Part shown: positions 33,449 to 42,179 of the stretch, one piece after another
Layout of the letters: each line of letters begins with the position of its first letter
Position numbering within the stretch: the stretch's first letter is position 1
NCBI GenBank assembly: GCA_029260035.1
Contig: JAJDEA010000128.1
Span: forward strand, 1 to 47,688
Direction: 5' to 3'
From: Phycisphaerae bacterium
GTDB lineage: Bacteria > Planctomycetota > Phycisphaerae > UBA1845
Length of the DNA: 47,688 nt
The notes under the pieces: model-generated
Databases searched by the model: none
What the model saw: the letters and a program-made list of their open reading frames with translations, nothing else
What the model was told of the DNA's origin: nothing
Made by a program: the position numbers and the translations under genes

Positions 33449-35998
33449 ATGAGGGTGAAAGACGAGACAACGATGATGAGAACATCACGCAGCCTTGGGG
33501 GAGGGAGTTTCTTACTGAAATTCGTTCTCGCAATATGTGCGATCCTCGTGCTTGTCGTTTCGCCGACGCAAGCCGCACCGCGCGAGTTAAGGCTTGGCGG
33601 AAAACCATCAACAATAAGACAATCCGGCATAGGCTGTACCATTGATTTTGACTGCGATGACAACAATGGCTGCACAAACGACCAGTGCATCAGCAACAGT
33701 TGCGTCAACAATACGATTCCGAATTGCGTTCCATGCGACCCGGTTCCCAATTGCCCGGCGATCGACATGGTGTTCATCATGGATACATCCGGCTCGATGG
33801 GGGACGAAGCTGTAGCACTCTGCGACCAAGTCAAACAGATCGTCATAGACTTGCAAGCCAACGGAATATTCGTGAATCCGACTTTTCTTGGAATCACCGA
33901 AACACCCGGTGGCCCTTTTTATTGCCTTACGGACAATGTCGTCAACATGCTCGGCCCAACCGTCCCGGGAACGGCGGACACTTGCGATTTTCCAAACAGT
34001 CTTTCGTCATTCGAATCTTGGGGTTCGGCCACAGCCATCGTCGCTGAAAGGTTCTCCTGGTCTCCCAGTGCAACAAAAGTGATTGTTCCAATCAGTGACG
34101 AAGGGCCCTGCAACGGAAGTTTTCCAGATGGGTGCAATGATCCAGGCGACGACCGCGACTCGATTGCCAATGCAATCCTAACCGCGAACGCCCAAAATGT
34201 AGTGGTTGCACCTATTACAGGGACAAGCTCCGACGCTTGTGTCGTAGGATTAGCAACTGACCTCGCCGATGCGACTGGCGGACAAGCCTATCAGACGCAA
34301 GATGCCCAGACGGACATCGTAACGGCAATTACAGACCTGTCGTTAGATATATGCAATGACGCATTTTCCTGCGATGATGGCATCGTTTGCACAGTCACGG
34401 ACACCTGCTCGCCATTTGGACAATGCAAGGGCATCGATCTCTCGGCAGTAGCCTGTTCAACCGACGCAGATTGTTTCGGATCAGTTTGTAATACCGACAC
34501 CGGCTTTTGTAACTGCATCGACCAGCCAGATTTGTGCATTGAGACTGTCGAAGGATTGATTCCTGGAGGACAGTGCTTCGAGGTTGGAGAGGAGTTCGCT
34601 GTAGGCGTTGAACTTGGCACAAGTTCCAATTACATCGGTGGCGGCCAATTCCTGATTAGTTATGATCCTTCCGTCGTCGAATTCGTATCTCTCGAGCCCG
34701 GCTCTGCAACCGACTCTTCGTCGCCGTTCACAAGCGCCTTCAACGTTTCCGTCGATTCAATAGCTGGCGAGATTTTCGTGGCGGTTGCCGTACAAATTGG
34801 TAACCCCGGGACACACGGCCCAAACACAATGGTCTCGATTCGATTCAAGGCCTTGAAGCCATGCAACACAACTGATTTCTGTTTTCTTGACCAAAACCCG
34901 AAATCGACGATTCTCTCTGACGTACAAGGATCGCGTGTTGACTTCGTACCCTGTTGCGCACAGGGAGTGTTCATCACAGATGGGCCTTTGGTTTTGTCAT
35001 GCCCAACAGATACCGCGATCAACGCCGACGCTGGCGCCTTGAGCGCTACCGTGAATTGGAATCCCACATCGGTGTCTGACCCGTGCGATGGCCCGGTGAC
35101 GCTAACTTGCACAGGGGTAAGCAACACGGGTGCCAATTTTGATGCGCTGGCCAACTCGGGTGGCCTATTCCCAATCGGGTCAGTCGATTTTTCATGCACA
35201 GCGGCTGATGCATGCGGGCAATCGGATAATTGCCAATGGAATGTCACCGTCGCAGACAATCATTTAGTTGAAGCGGGTGTTCAATTGTCGCAAGTCAAGA
35301 CGGCTGTTGCTTTTGAGCGTTGCGTCGAATTCGAGTTCTACATTGATTGCACGCGTACTACCCTCAAGACGAACAGTATTCTAAGGTTTGGGCCTCCTGC
35401 GGACTTCCCGGGGTTTTCTCGTGGCAATTTCTTTAAGATTCCCGCCGACAAATACACATGCGTAACGGCGCGTGATCCACTGCACACGCTGACCTCCTCC
35501 ACCAACTTGACAATCAGTGGACGAAGATATGTCGCTGACTTTACGAAGGATCCAATCTTCAATGGAAAGTGGTTAATCAGCGGAGATCTTGATGGAAACA
35601 ATGTGATCGATCTTCTCGATGCGGCCATCTTGTCCGGACAAATGCTCTCGCCTCTAAACCCCGACACGACTTGTTCTACAGTAGGCCCACATGCCGACCT
35701 CAACGGCGATGGGATTGTTGACGTTTTCGATTCAGATATTCTTAACGGTAATCTCTTCGCGATAGGACTCGGTTCTTGTTGCCCATCAAGCCCTCGGACG
35801 GCAAGCAGCGATTTCGTTACAGAGCTTTCCATAAAAGAATTGCGCCGAATGGGGCTCGGTGAACTGGCAGCCGCTGACCAAGACGGGAACGGATTCGTCG
35901 ACCTGGCAGAATTGCAAGTGTATCCCGCCCAAGTCCAGTTTCCCAGCCAAAAACCCATAGACCGAGGAAACCGTGGCTCTCGTGGTTTCAAACGGTAG
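33449..35998 (+). CDS. Secreted multidomain protein: vWA, cohesin-like, HYR and dockerin
   Basis: This 849-residue protein has a signal or anchor near the N-terminus (LLKFVLAICAILVLVVSPTQ). Domains in order are: a vWA domain (about 106-300) with an intact metal-site motif DTSGSMG; Cys-rich segments with CSTDADCFGSVCN; a cohesin-like domain (about 363-505) with GGGQFLISYDPSVVEFVSL; an HYR-like domain (about 514-604) with GLFPIGSVDFSCTAADACG; and a type-I dockerin pair (about 710-770) with DLDGNNVIDLLDAAIL and DLNGDGIVDVFDSDIL. A final EF-hand-like DQDGNGFVDLAEL lies near 812. ATG 33449 has GAGG at a good distance; the frame extends to 33395, overlapping the previous gene. It may be an adhesion or assembly protein. 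Confidence 0.87.
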   Translation: MRVKDETTMMRTSRSLGGGSFLLKFVLAICAILVLVVSPTQAAPRELRLGGKPSTIRQSGIGCTIDFDCDDNNGCTNDQCISNSCVNNTIPNCVPCDPVPNCPAIDMVFIMDTSGSMGDEAVALCDQVKQIVIDLQANGIFVNPTFLGITETPGGPFYCLTDNVVNMLGPTVPGTADTCDFPNSLSSFESWGSATAIVAERFSWSPSATKVIVPISDEGPCNGSFPDGCNDPGDDRDSIANAILTANAQNVVVAPITGTSSDACVVGLATDLADATGGQAYQTQDAQTDIVTAITDLSLDICNDAFSCDDGIVCTVTDTCSPFGQCKGIDLSAVACSTDADCFGSVCNTDTGFCNCIDQPDLCIETVEGLIPGGQCFEVGEEFAVGVELGTSSNYIGGGQFLISYDPSVVEFVSLEPGSATDSSSPFTSAFNVSVDSIAGEIFVAVAVQIGNPGTHGPNTMVSIRFKALKPCNTTDFCFLDQNPKSTILSDVQGSRVDFVPCCAQGVFITDGPLVLSCPTDTAINADAGALSATVNWNPTSVSDPCDGPVTLTCTGVSNTGANFDALANSGGLFPIGSVDFSCTAADACGQSDNCQWNVTVADNHLVEAGVQLSQVKTAVAFERCVEFEFYIDCTRTTLKTNSILRFGPPADFPGFSRGNFFKIPADKYTCVTARDPLHTLTSSTNLTISGRRYVADFTKDPIFNGKWLISGDLDGNNVIDLLDAAILSGQMLSPLNPDTTCSTVGPHADLNGDGIVDVFDSDILNGNLFAIGLGSCCPSSPRTASSDFVTELSIKELRRMGLGELAAADQDGNGFVDLAELQVYPAQVQFPSQKPIDRGNRGSRGFKR

Positions 35999-36222
35999 TC
36001 CATCATTACGTTCAAAATAAAGTCCTTCACCTCTGTTAGCGCTCAACAGGGTTCTTGCAAGCGCACTCGCCCACTTGAACTCTCGGCTTCTTTGCGTATT
36101 GTCTATTACAAGGAACATTCAATTGAAGTGGCGAATCGCGATTATAGACAAGAAGAAACGAGCATTCGGACGTTACAGTTGAATAGAGCTTGCGAAACAG
36201 CGCGATCGAGAGGTAGCTACCC

Positions 36223-37722
36223 ATGAACCAACGGTCTACATCCCCCATAGGGAGCGAAAGCCGTGTTTTACAGGAAGGTCTGACGTTTGACGACGTCCTC
36301 ATGCTGCCTAGACGGTCATCAACACTACCCGACTCACTCGACGTCAGCACACGGCTAACAAAAAAGATACGGCTCAATATCCCCTTGGCCTCCGCAGCAA
36401 TGGATACCGTTACGGAGTCCAGATTGGCTATTGCTTTGGCACAAGAGGGTGGGATCGGGATCATTCACAAGAATCTTAGCGTCGAAGCGCAATGTCGCGA
36501 AGTACATAAAGTAAAGCGATCCGAGAGTGGCGTGATTCTCGATCCTGTCACGCTTACGCCAAACACACCGGTCACGCGTGTCAAAGAGGTCATGTCGCTC
36601 CAGAATATCTCCGGGGTTCCGATCGTCGGGGACGATGGCAAGCTGGTCGGAATCATCACCCGCCGCGACATGAAATTTCTACAGAACGAAGACCTTCGCG
36701 CAGGCGACGTAATGACGTCGGAGAATCTCGTCACAGGCCCGCCGGGAACCAGCCTTGAGGAGGCTTCAAAAATCCTCAAGAGGGCAAAAGTAGAGAAACT
36801 GCTACTTGTCGATAAGAACCACAAGCTCGCTGGTTTGATCTCAATGCGAGATATCGAAAGGAGCAGGCATTATCCCGGCAGCTGCAAAGACGGACGTGGA
36901 AGATTGCGGGTCGGGGCGGCTGTCGGTGTGCATGATTACGAACGAGTCGAAGCGCTTATTTCCAACGACGTTGATCTAATCGTGGTTGATACGGCGCATG
37001 GACACAGTGACAATGTGATCGACACGGTCAAGGAGATCAAGAAGCGATTCACGATCGAACTGGTGGCTGGAAACATCGCCACCGCAGACGCAGCGCGTGA
37101 CTTGATTGACGCGGGCGCGGACTCATTGAAAGTCGGGATAGGCCCCGGAAGTATTTGCACAACCCGCGTGGTATCGGGCGTAGGCGTTCCACAACTTACC
37201 GCCATCTTGAACGTCTGCTCCGGTATCGGAAAATCGGATGTTTCCATCATTGCAGACGGCGGCATTCGTCAATCAGGAGACATCACAAAGGCACTCGCAG
37301 CTGGTGCCCATGTGGTCATGATGGGGTCCTTGTTTGCCGGGCTGGAAGAAGCGCCGGGTGAATCCATCACATGGAAAGGTCGCCGATTCAAGGAATACCG
37401 AGGCATGGGATCTCTTGGTGCAATGGTCAAAGGCTCAGCAGATCGATACGGTCAATCCGCCGATGCGGGAACCAGCAAGCTCGTACCCGAAGGCGTTGAA
37501 GGGCGGGTCCCGTTTCGCGGACCGCTTTCTGATTTTGTTTATCAGCTTGTAGGCGGGCTGCGTTCCGGAATGGGCTATTGCGGCGTGCAAACAATTGACG
37601 AACTACGAACGCTGACATCATTTTGTCGTATAAGCACCGCCAGTGTCGCGGAATCGCATCCACACGATGTGATGATTACAAAGGAGTCTCCAAATTATGC
37701 CCTCGAACGCAAGTATGATTAG
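36223..37722 (+). CDS. guaB: Inosine-5'-monophosphate dehydrogenase
   Basis: Cytoplasmic enzyme that oxidises IMP to XMP with NAD+, the first committed step to GMP. The 499-residue length is normal. N-terminal TFDDVLMLP and the [20 protein letters not shown] block are followed by two CBS domains (about 107-225). The catalytic loop [17 protein letters not shown] carries the nucleophilic Cys (about 312). [20 protein letters not shown] and the flap region [10 protein letters not shown] are also present. GAGAGG upstream of ATG 36223 supports the start. The 3' end overlaps the following lipoprotein gene by 26 bp, and guaA lies two genes further on. Confidence 0.98.
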   Translation: MNQRSTSPIGSESRVLQEGLTFDDVLMLPRRSSTLPDSLDVSTRLTKKIRLNIPLASAAMDTVTESRLAIALAQEGGIGIIHKNLSVEAQCREVHKVKRSESGVILDPVTLTPNTPVTRVKEVMSLQNISGVPIVGDDGKLVGIITRRDMKFLQNEDLRAGDVMTSENLVTGPPGTSLEEASKILKRAKVEKLLLVDKNHKLAGLISMRDIERSRHYPGSCKDGRGRLRVGAAVGVHDYERVEALISNDVDLIVVDTAHGHSDNVIDTVKEIKKRFTIELVAGNIATADAARDLIDAGADSLKVGIGPGSICTTRVVSGVGVPQLTAILNVCSGIGKSDVSIIADGGIRQSGDITKALAAGAHVVMMGSLFAGLEEAPGESITWKGRRFKEYRGMGSLGAMVKGSADRYGQSADAGTSKLVPEGVEGRVPFRGPLSDFVYQLVGGLRSGMGYCGVQTIDELRTLTSFCRISTASVAESHPHDVMITKESPNYALERKYD

Positions 37723-38227
37723 CCAGCACACATTGATCTGCCAGTGCTTTGTTTCGTCAATCGGCCTCGCGACCGTTCTACTCCTTTCCGGATGTGAACT
37801 CGCGACCAATGCCTATATCGACCCAATCGACAACCAGCAGCGAATATCGACTGCTTCGGTAGATGCAGCCTTAGAAATCGAGGCATCACCAGCACCCAGA
37901 TCTCGCTCGTATACGTCGCTCCGTCTTGAATCATTCGACAACGGCGTGACACACGGACCTTTGTATTTTGAGGACCCGTACGAGAGCCTTGAAGGCGATG
38001 ATGACTTGGCGTGGTCGGGACAGGATCATTTTGCATCGATCGCCTGCCCCGTAAGATACGCGGCTAATCTAGCACTTACTCCGCTAACTGCAATCGTAAC
38101 GCCACCCTGGTTGGTAATGGAAAGCGACGGGGCGCCGTCGAAGCGATGTATCGAGACGCACGATGCAATGAAGCCTCATTCGCACGACGAACCGATTGAA
38201 GCTCAACGGGACGAAAAAAACGATTGA
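37697..38227 (+). CDS. Putative lipoprotein of unknown function
   Basis: This 176-residue protein has a lipoprotein signal: a hydrophobic stretch SSIGLATVLLLSGC ends in the lipobox LSGC, followed by ELATNAY. The mature part contains GVTHGPLYFEDPYESLEGDD and, later, LALTPLTAIVTPPWLVMESD. This looks like a conserved planctomycete family, though I cannot name it. The C-terminus is polar. AAGGAG lies 10 nt before ATG 37697, inside the end of guaB, which supports the overlapping start. The overlap implies cotranscription with guaB, though no functional link to purine synthesis is visible. Confidence 0.8.
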   Translation: MPSNASMISQHTLICQCFVSSIGLATVLLLSGCELATNAYIDPIDNQQRISTASVDAALEIEASPAPRSRSYTSLRLESFDNGVTHGPLYFEDPYESLEGDDDLAWSGQDHFASIACPVRYAANLALTPLTAIVTPPWLVMESDGAPSKRCIETHDAMKPHSHDEPIEAQRDEKND

Positions 38228-38342
38228 GTGGAACTGCACGGTTTTCGGCGGCGGTGAATTTGCACCTCACGTCAGAAATACTAATGCTCGGGTATCTCTT
38301 TTGCGTCTGTACAATTCGCAGAGTCAATCAAGTTTGCTTTGA

Positions 38343-39320
38343 ATGAATTCAGTAGGTCACCAACCATACGACCCTTCTTCATCGCAGGCCCAGCTGCGCT
38401 GCCCGGCTTGTGGCCAACAGTTGGACAACCCACCTCCGAATCGATGCCCACTTTGTAAGTTCGGCTTTGATGACAATCGGGCGACAGGTTCCGACGTCTC
38501 GCCCTTCGCGGGTGCGTTCGCGCGCCACGAGCGAGGCTGGCTTGCCATGAACAGATGGGTCTGGCTTGCGAGCGCAGAAAGATTGAAGCACATCGCACTC
38601 ATGCGTTCTTCCGCCGCATCGCGCCGGTTCATGCTCCTATCTATCACAGTTCTGTCGATCGGGCTTGGCGTGTTTCAGTTTTCGAAAATGGGTTGGCATC
38701 GAGTCACCAACACGCCCGCGATCGAGAACACCGGCTCAGTCAAACCAGCCGGAGGTGGTTGGTGGCATATTGCGAAGGCGCCACGTCCACTGCCCGAGAA
38801 TCTTGCTCCAGAGGTTTATGTAGACTTCTGGTGGAACCCGATCCACTCAACCGCGGGCTTCATTCTTGGCGCAGCACTGGGCGGGCTACTTGCCCTCTTC
38901 GCGCTGCGACTGATTCGAGCGGGAATCACCAAAGCCCATGTGCAAGCACTTCGGTGCGAGCTTCGCCTGACCGCTGCAACCCACTACAGCACAGCATGGT
39001 GTTCGGCTGTTTCATTCACATTATTCCTTGCCATATTGGAGCCAGCGTTTCTCGTGGGTGCGATCAACAGCTGGTGGAATCTCACAATCGCAAACACGGT
39101 AGCCTATTTTTCAACGGCCAGTGTGGTTCTCGGCTGTGCAATGTGGTGGTTTTGGCTCATTCGTTTAGGCACCACCGCTCCGGCGCGCACGCGAACACGA
39201 GTCGTCCTGTTCATGTCCATAGGGATTCCGATCATCGGCTGTTTCTTCGCGTTTGCGTGGCGTTATAGCATTGAAGAAATTTCCGGCCCCGTTGCTCGCC
39301 TTCTGGGCGTGCAGTTTTAA
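38343..39320 (+). CDS. Zinc-ribbon multi-pass membrane protein, function unknown
   Basis: This 325-residue protein begins with a probable zinc ribbon (CPACGQQLDNPPPNRCPLCK, residues 20-39) on the cytoplasmic side. About five membrane segments follow: FMLLSITVLSIGLGVFQF, GFILGAALGGLLALFALRLI, VSFTLFLAILEPAFLVGAI, VAYFSTASVVLGCAMWWFWL and VLFMSIGIPIIGCFFAFA. Such domain pairings occur in small planctomycete membrane proteins of unknown role. The gene sits between the guaB-linked lipoprotein gene and guaA, all in one direction, with gaps of 115 and 35 bp. The start has a weak ribosome-binding site. Confidence 0.8.
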   Translation: MNSVGHQPYDPSSSQAQLRCPACGQQLDNPPPNRCPLCKFGFDDNRATGSDVSPFAGAFARHERGWLAMNRWVWLASAERLKHIALMRSSAASRRFMLLSITVLSIGLGVFQFSKMGWHRVTNTPAIENTGSVKPAGGGWWHIAKAPRPLPENLAPEVYVDFWWNPIHSTAGFILGAALGGLLALFALRLIRAGITKAHVQALRCELRLTAATHYSTAWCSAVSFTLFLAILEPAFLVGAINSWWNLTIANTVAYFSTASVVLGCAMWWFWLIRLGTTAPARTRTRVVLFMSIGIPIIGCFFAFAWRYSIEEISGPVARLLGVQF

Positions 39321-39355
39321 CCTCTTTGAGTTATCTTGGGGGCAGGAGACAATGC

Positions 39356-40906
39356 ATGAAACCTGCAACCATTGTGATCGTCGATTTCGGCGCACAATAC
39401 GTCCAACTAATCGCACGACGCGTTCGGGAAAACCACGTTTTCAGCGTGATTGTCTCGCCCAGCGCAACACCTGACGAAATCAGGTCGCACAACCCTGTAG
39501 GCCTGATCTTCTCGGGCGGGCCAGCAAGCGTTTACGGCCAGGACACGCCGCGATGCTCGGCTGAACTTGTCAGAATGGGTCTGCCTGTTCTCGGGATTTG
39601 CTATGGTATGCAGCTCGCCTGCGAACTAATGGGCAGCGAGGTGCGAGGGGCTGATGCAAGCGAATTCGGCAGAACTGAGCTTCAAGTTGTCGAAGATGCA
39701 GGCCTTCTAGCTCATGTGCCGAAGCAAACCGCCGTGTGGATGAGTCACGGCGACATCGTCACCAAATTGCCCAGCGATTTTGTTGCACTGGCGCAAACGA
39801 AAAATTGCCCCGTCGCAGCAGTACGTCACAAGCGCGAACCTGTTTACGGCGTTCAGTTTCACCCGGAGGTCACACACACCCCCTGTGGCCATCAGATCAT
39901 TCGCAATTTTCTTTACGATATCTGCGGATGCCAGGGTGATTGGCAAGTTGGCAACGTCTTGCAGGATTCACTCAAGGCGATCAAGGAACAAGTCGGCGAA
40001 AGCGACCGGGTGATCTGCGGCTTGTCCGGGGGCGTTGACAGCAGCGTGACGGCTGCACTCATCCACAAAGCAATCGGCGATCGACTGACGTGCATTTTTG
40101 TCGATAACGGCGTTATGCGCAACGGAGAAGTAGACCTCGTAGAAGGCACATTCCGTCAACATTTCAACGTGGACCTGCGCGTCGTCGATGCAAGGGAGCG
40201 CTTTCTCACAAGACTCAAAGGTGTGACAGAACCTCAGCAGAAGCGAATCATCATCGGCCATGAGTTTATTGACGTCTTCAAAGAGGAAGCCAGGTCGATC
40301 AAAAACGCACGCTTTCTCGCGCAAGGAACGCTTTACCCCGATGTGATTGAATCCGGCCATAGTTCCGTAGGGCACACGTCCAACATCAAAATTCATCACA
40401 ATGTAGGCGGCTTGCCAGCGGAGCTTGGTTTCGACTTGATCGAGCCTCTGCGGAACCTGTTCAAAGACGAAGTCCGGCGCGTGGGCGAACATCTCGGCCT
40501 ACCTGAGGAAATCGTCTGGAGGCATCCCTTTCCGGGGCCAGGCCTGGCGGTGCGAATTATGGGAGAAGTGACGGAGGATCGGCTCTCCATCCTGCGCGAT
40601 GCGGACGACATTATCATTGAAGAAATCCGCTCTGCCGGGTGGTACAACAAGATCGCACAAGCACTGGGCGTATTGGTTCCTGTTAGCACGGTTGGCGTGA
40701 TGGGCGACGAGCGAAGTTTCGCCGGTCAACACGTCGTAGCTGTTCGGCTGGTTGAAAGTGCAGATTTCATGACCGCCAGCTGGGCACACATAGACCACGA
40801 AATCCTTGGAAAAATCTCAACACGAATCATGAACGAAGTAAAAGGGGTCAATCGCGTGGTTTATGATATTTCGACGAAGCCTCCCGCGACAATCGAATGG
40901 CAGTAA
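39356..40906 (+). CDS. guaA: GMP synthase (glutamine-hydrolysing)
   Basis: Converts XMP to GMP using ATP and glutamine. The 516-residue protein has an N-terminal class-I glutamine amidotransferase domain (IVIVDFGAQYVQLIARRVRE, nucleophile in LGICYGMQ, His in VQFHPEVTHT). A PP-loop ATP-binding domain follows (GLSGGVDSSVTAALIHKA). The C-terminal dimerisation domain contains HPFPGPGLAVRIMGEVT and ends with PPATIEWQ. The first ATG with a good signal is 39356 (GGAG 7 nt upstream); the frame is open from a TTG at 39326. With guaB three genes upstream it completes the guanine nucleotide branch. Confidence 0.98.
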   Translation: MKPATIVIVDFGAQYVQLIARRVRENHVFSVIVSPSATPDEIRSHNPVGLIFSGGPASVYGQDTPRCSAELVRMGLPVLGICYGMQLACELMGSEVRGADASEFGRTELQVVEDAGLLAHVPKQTAVWMSHGDIVTKLPSDFVALAQTKNCPVAAVRHKREPVYGVQFHPEVTHTPCGHQIIRNFLYDICGCQGDWQVGNVLQDSLKAIKEQVGESDRVICGLSGGVDSSVTAALIHKAIGDRLTCIFVDNGVMRNGEVDLVEGTFRQHFNVDLRVVDARERFLTRLKGVTEPQQKRIIIGHEFIDVFKEEARSIKNARFLAQGTLYPDVIESGHSSVGHTSNIKIHHNVGGLPAELGFDLIEPLRNLFKDEVRRVGEHLGLPEEIVWRHPFPGPGLAVRIMGEVTEDRLSILRDADDIIIEEIRSAGWYNKIAQALGVLVPVSTVGVMGDERSFAGQHVVAVRLVESADFMTASWAHIDHEILGKISTRIMNEVKGVNRVVYDISTKPPATIEWQ

Positions 40907-40953
40907 ACAAAAGTAGTTGATGTTTTCTGCGGGACAACAACGCCAGACACGGA

Positions 40954-41379
40954 TCATGTTTCGACCAGCCAATCTGCGACGGGTTTGGAAACCTCGTCGA
41001 ATTCATATTCTCGTAGATGGGCCTTCAAAATCCATCGCTTTATTTCTGGGTCATCCTCCTCATCAGGCAGATCGCCTGTAGCGACGCAACAGAAGAAAAA
41101 CCGATATTCCACAGGCTCATCTTCGTCCTGACTGAACAACGGCGGCTGACCCACAACAACTTCGACCTCAGCGCCAATAATCTCTTCGGCGATTCGACGC
41201 ATACCCGCTTCAGGCGATTCATCTTTCTGAACCTTGCCCCGTGGAAAACGCCAACACGGCATGCTGTCCGCGTCGGTCGCATCACGTTGAATCAAAATGT
41301 GGTTGTCAGATCGCTCGATGATACCCGCAGCGCAAACTCGCGTGTTTCGATTCTTCGCCATATACCACACTTCTACCAT
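40954..41379 (-). CDS. Nudix hydrolase family protein with imperfect Nudix box
   Basis: This 141-residue protein fits the small Nudix fold. An N-terminal strand RVCAAGIIERSDNHILIQRD is followed by WRFPRGKVQKDESPEAGMRR and IAEEIIGAEV, and by a later YRFFFCCVATG strand. Nudix enzymes hydrolyse nucleoside diphosphate-linked compounds with Mg2+. Here the box that normally reads REUxEExGU appears as RRIAEEIIG, so one of the metal-binding glutamates may be missing or shifted. Substrate and activity are uncertain; the RFPRGK start resembles dinucleoside polyphosphate hydrolases. A second ATG at 41361 is an alternative start. It is convergent with guaA, 47 bp apart. Confidence 0.8.
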   Translation of the reverse strand: MVEVWYMAKNRNTRVCAAGIIERSDNHILIQRDATDADSMPCWRFPRGKVQKDESPEAGMRRIAEEIIGAEVEVVVGQPPLFSQDEDEPVEYRFFFCCVATGDLPDEEDDPEIKRWILKAHLREYEFDEVSKPVADWLVET

Positions 41380-41482
41380 CGCAAAACCCAGCGCAACAGT
41401 GGCAATTCTGTGGCACTATAACAATTCAAACTATCTCGACGAGACCCGGAAGCGAGGCTGTTACGGAAAAAGAAAGCTTGCC

Positions 41483-42169
41483 TTAGTCAGAACACAATTC
41501 ACGAATCGATCGAGGGGAATGCTCTTTGGCAAGACGCAAAGGCAATGTCTGCGATCCGATCCCAAAGCCCAGCATCGCCAGCGAGAACATCGCGCGAATG
41601 ATCCAAATAACTCCACGCTGCGGAGCACGAAGAGTCTTCGTCACCCCTTCGATTTCGCCTTTCTTGAACTCTCCGCTTGACACCACCCAGGAGATGTACC
41701 CGAACGCGCCGCCCGGCGGATGATTACTCTCAATCACGGTGCGAATCGTCGACGCAACGTCAGCTCGGTATTGTTTGACGGTCCTCCCCTCTAACACGAT
41801 CCTTCTACTTCGCGAAGCATTGGTCGCTTGTTTCATAGGAAAATCCCGGCTTTCCTGTACGATTGAAAGCCCCCAGACGACTCCCACAACGATCGACGTT
41901 CCAACAATAACGGCATTTCGACCAAATGGCCTACCCCGCGAAGCAATACGATGCATCACCGCACCGACAACCAATCCAAAGAGGGCGAAGAAAAAGATTC
42001 CAATGAAAAACGGCAGCTGCGCAGCATGTGACAAGAGCCAGGCTAGCGGCAGGGAAACCACAAACCCAACGCCCACCGCCAACCACCACCGACCCGACGA
42101 ACAGTGTTGGTTCACCACATTCGGAGACGCTGCCTTTTCGCGCGATGATTTTTCGATTAGTTCCGACAT
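41483..42169 (-). CDS. Four-TM membrane protein in a sigma/anti-sigma operon
   Basis: This 228-residue protein starts at ATG 42169 (MSELIEKSS). It has about four membrane segments: WWLAVGVGFVVSLPLAWLL, LPFFIGIFFFALFGLVVGAV, AVIVGTSIVVGVVWGLSIV and WIIRAMFSLAMLGFGIGSQT. Between the third and fourth is a soluble loop of about 75 residues with YRADVASTIRTVIESNHPPG and AFGYISWVVSSGEF. I do not recognise the family. The open frame extends to 42304 inside the preceding gene, without a start signal. It begins 10 bp after the anti-sigma-like gene, so it belongs to that operon and may take part in envelope sensing. Confidence 0.75.
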   Translation of the reverse strand: MSELIEKSSREKAASPNVVNQHCSSGRWWLAVGVGFVVSLPLAWLLSHAAQLPFFIGIFFFALFGLVVGAVMHRIASRGRPFGRNAVIVGTSIVVGVVWGLSIVQESRDFPMKQATNASRSRRIVLEGRTVKQYRADVASTIRTVIESNHPPGGAFGYISWVVSSGEFKKGEIEGVTKTLRAPQRGVIWIIRAMFSLAMLGFGIGSQTLPLRLAKEHSPRSIRELCSD

Positions 42170-42179
42170 AGAGTAAACT

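Noticed and set aside
36001..36222. Purine riboswitch or other leader RNA before guaB
   Set aside because: I found no conserved three-way junction core or terminator hairpin in this stretch.
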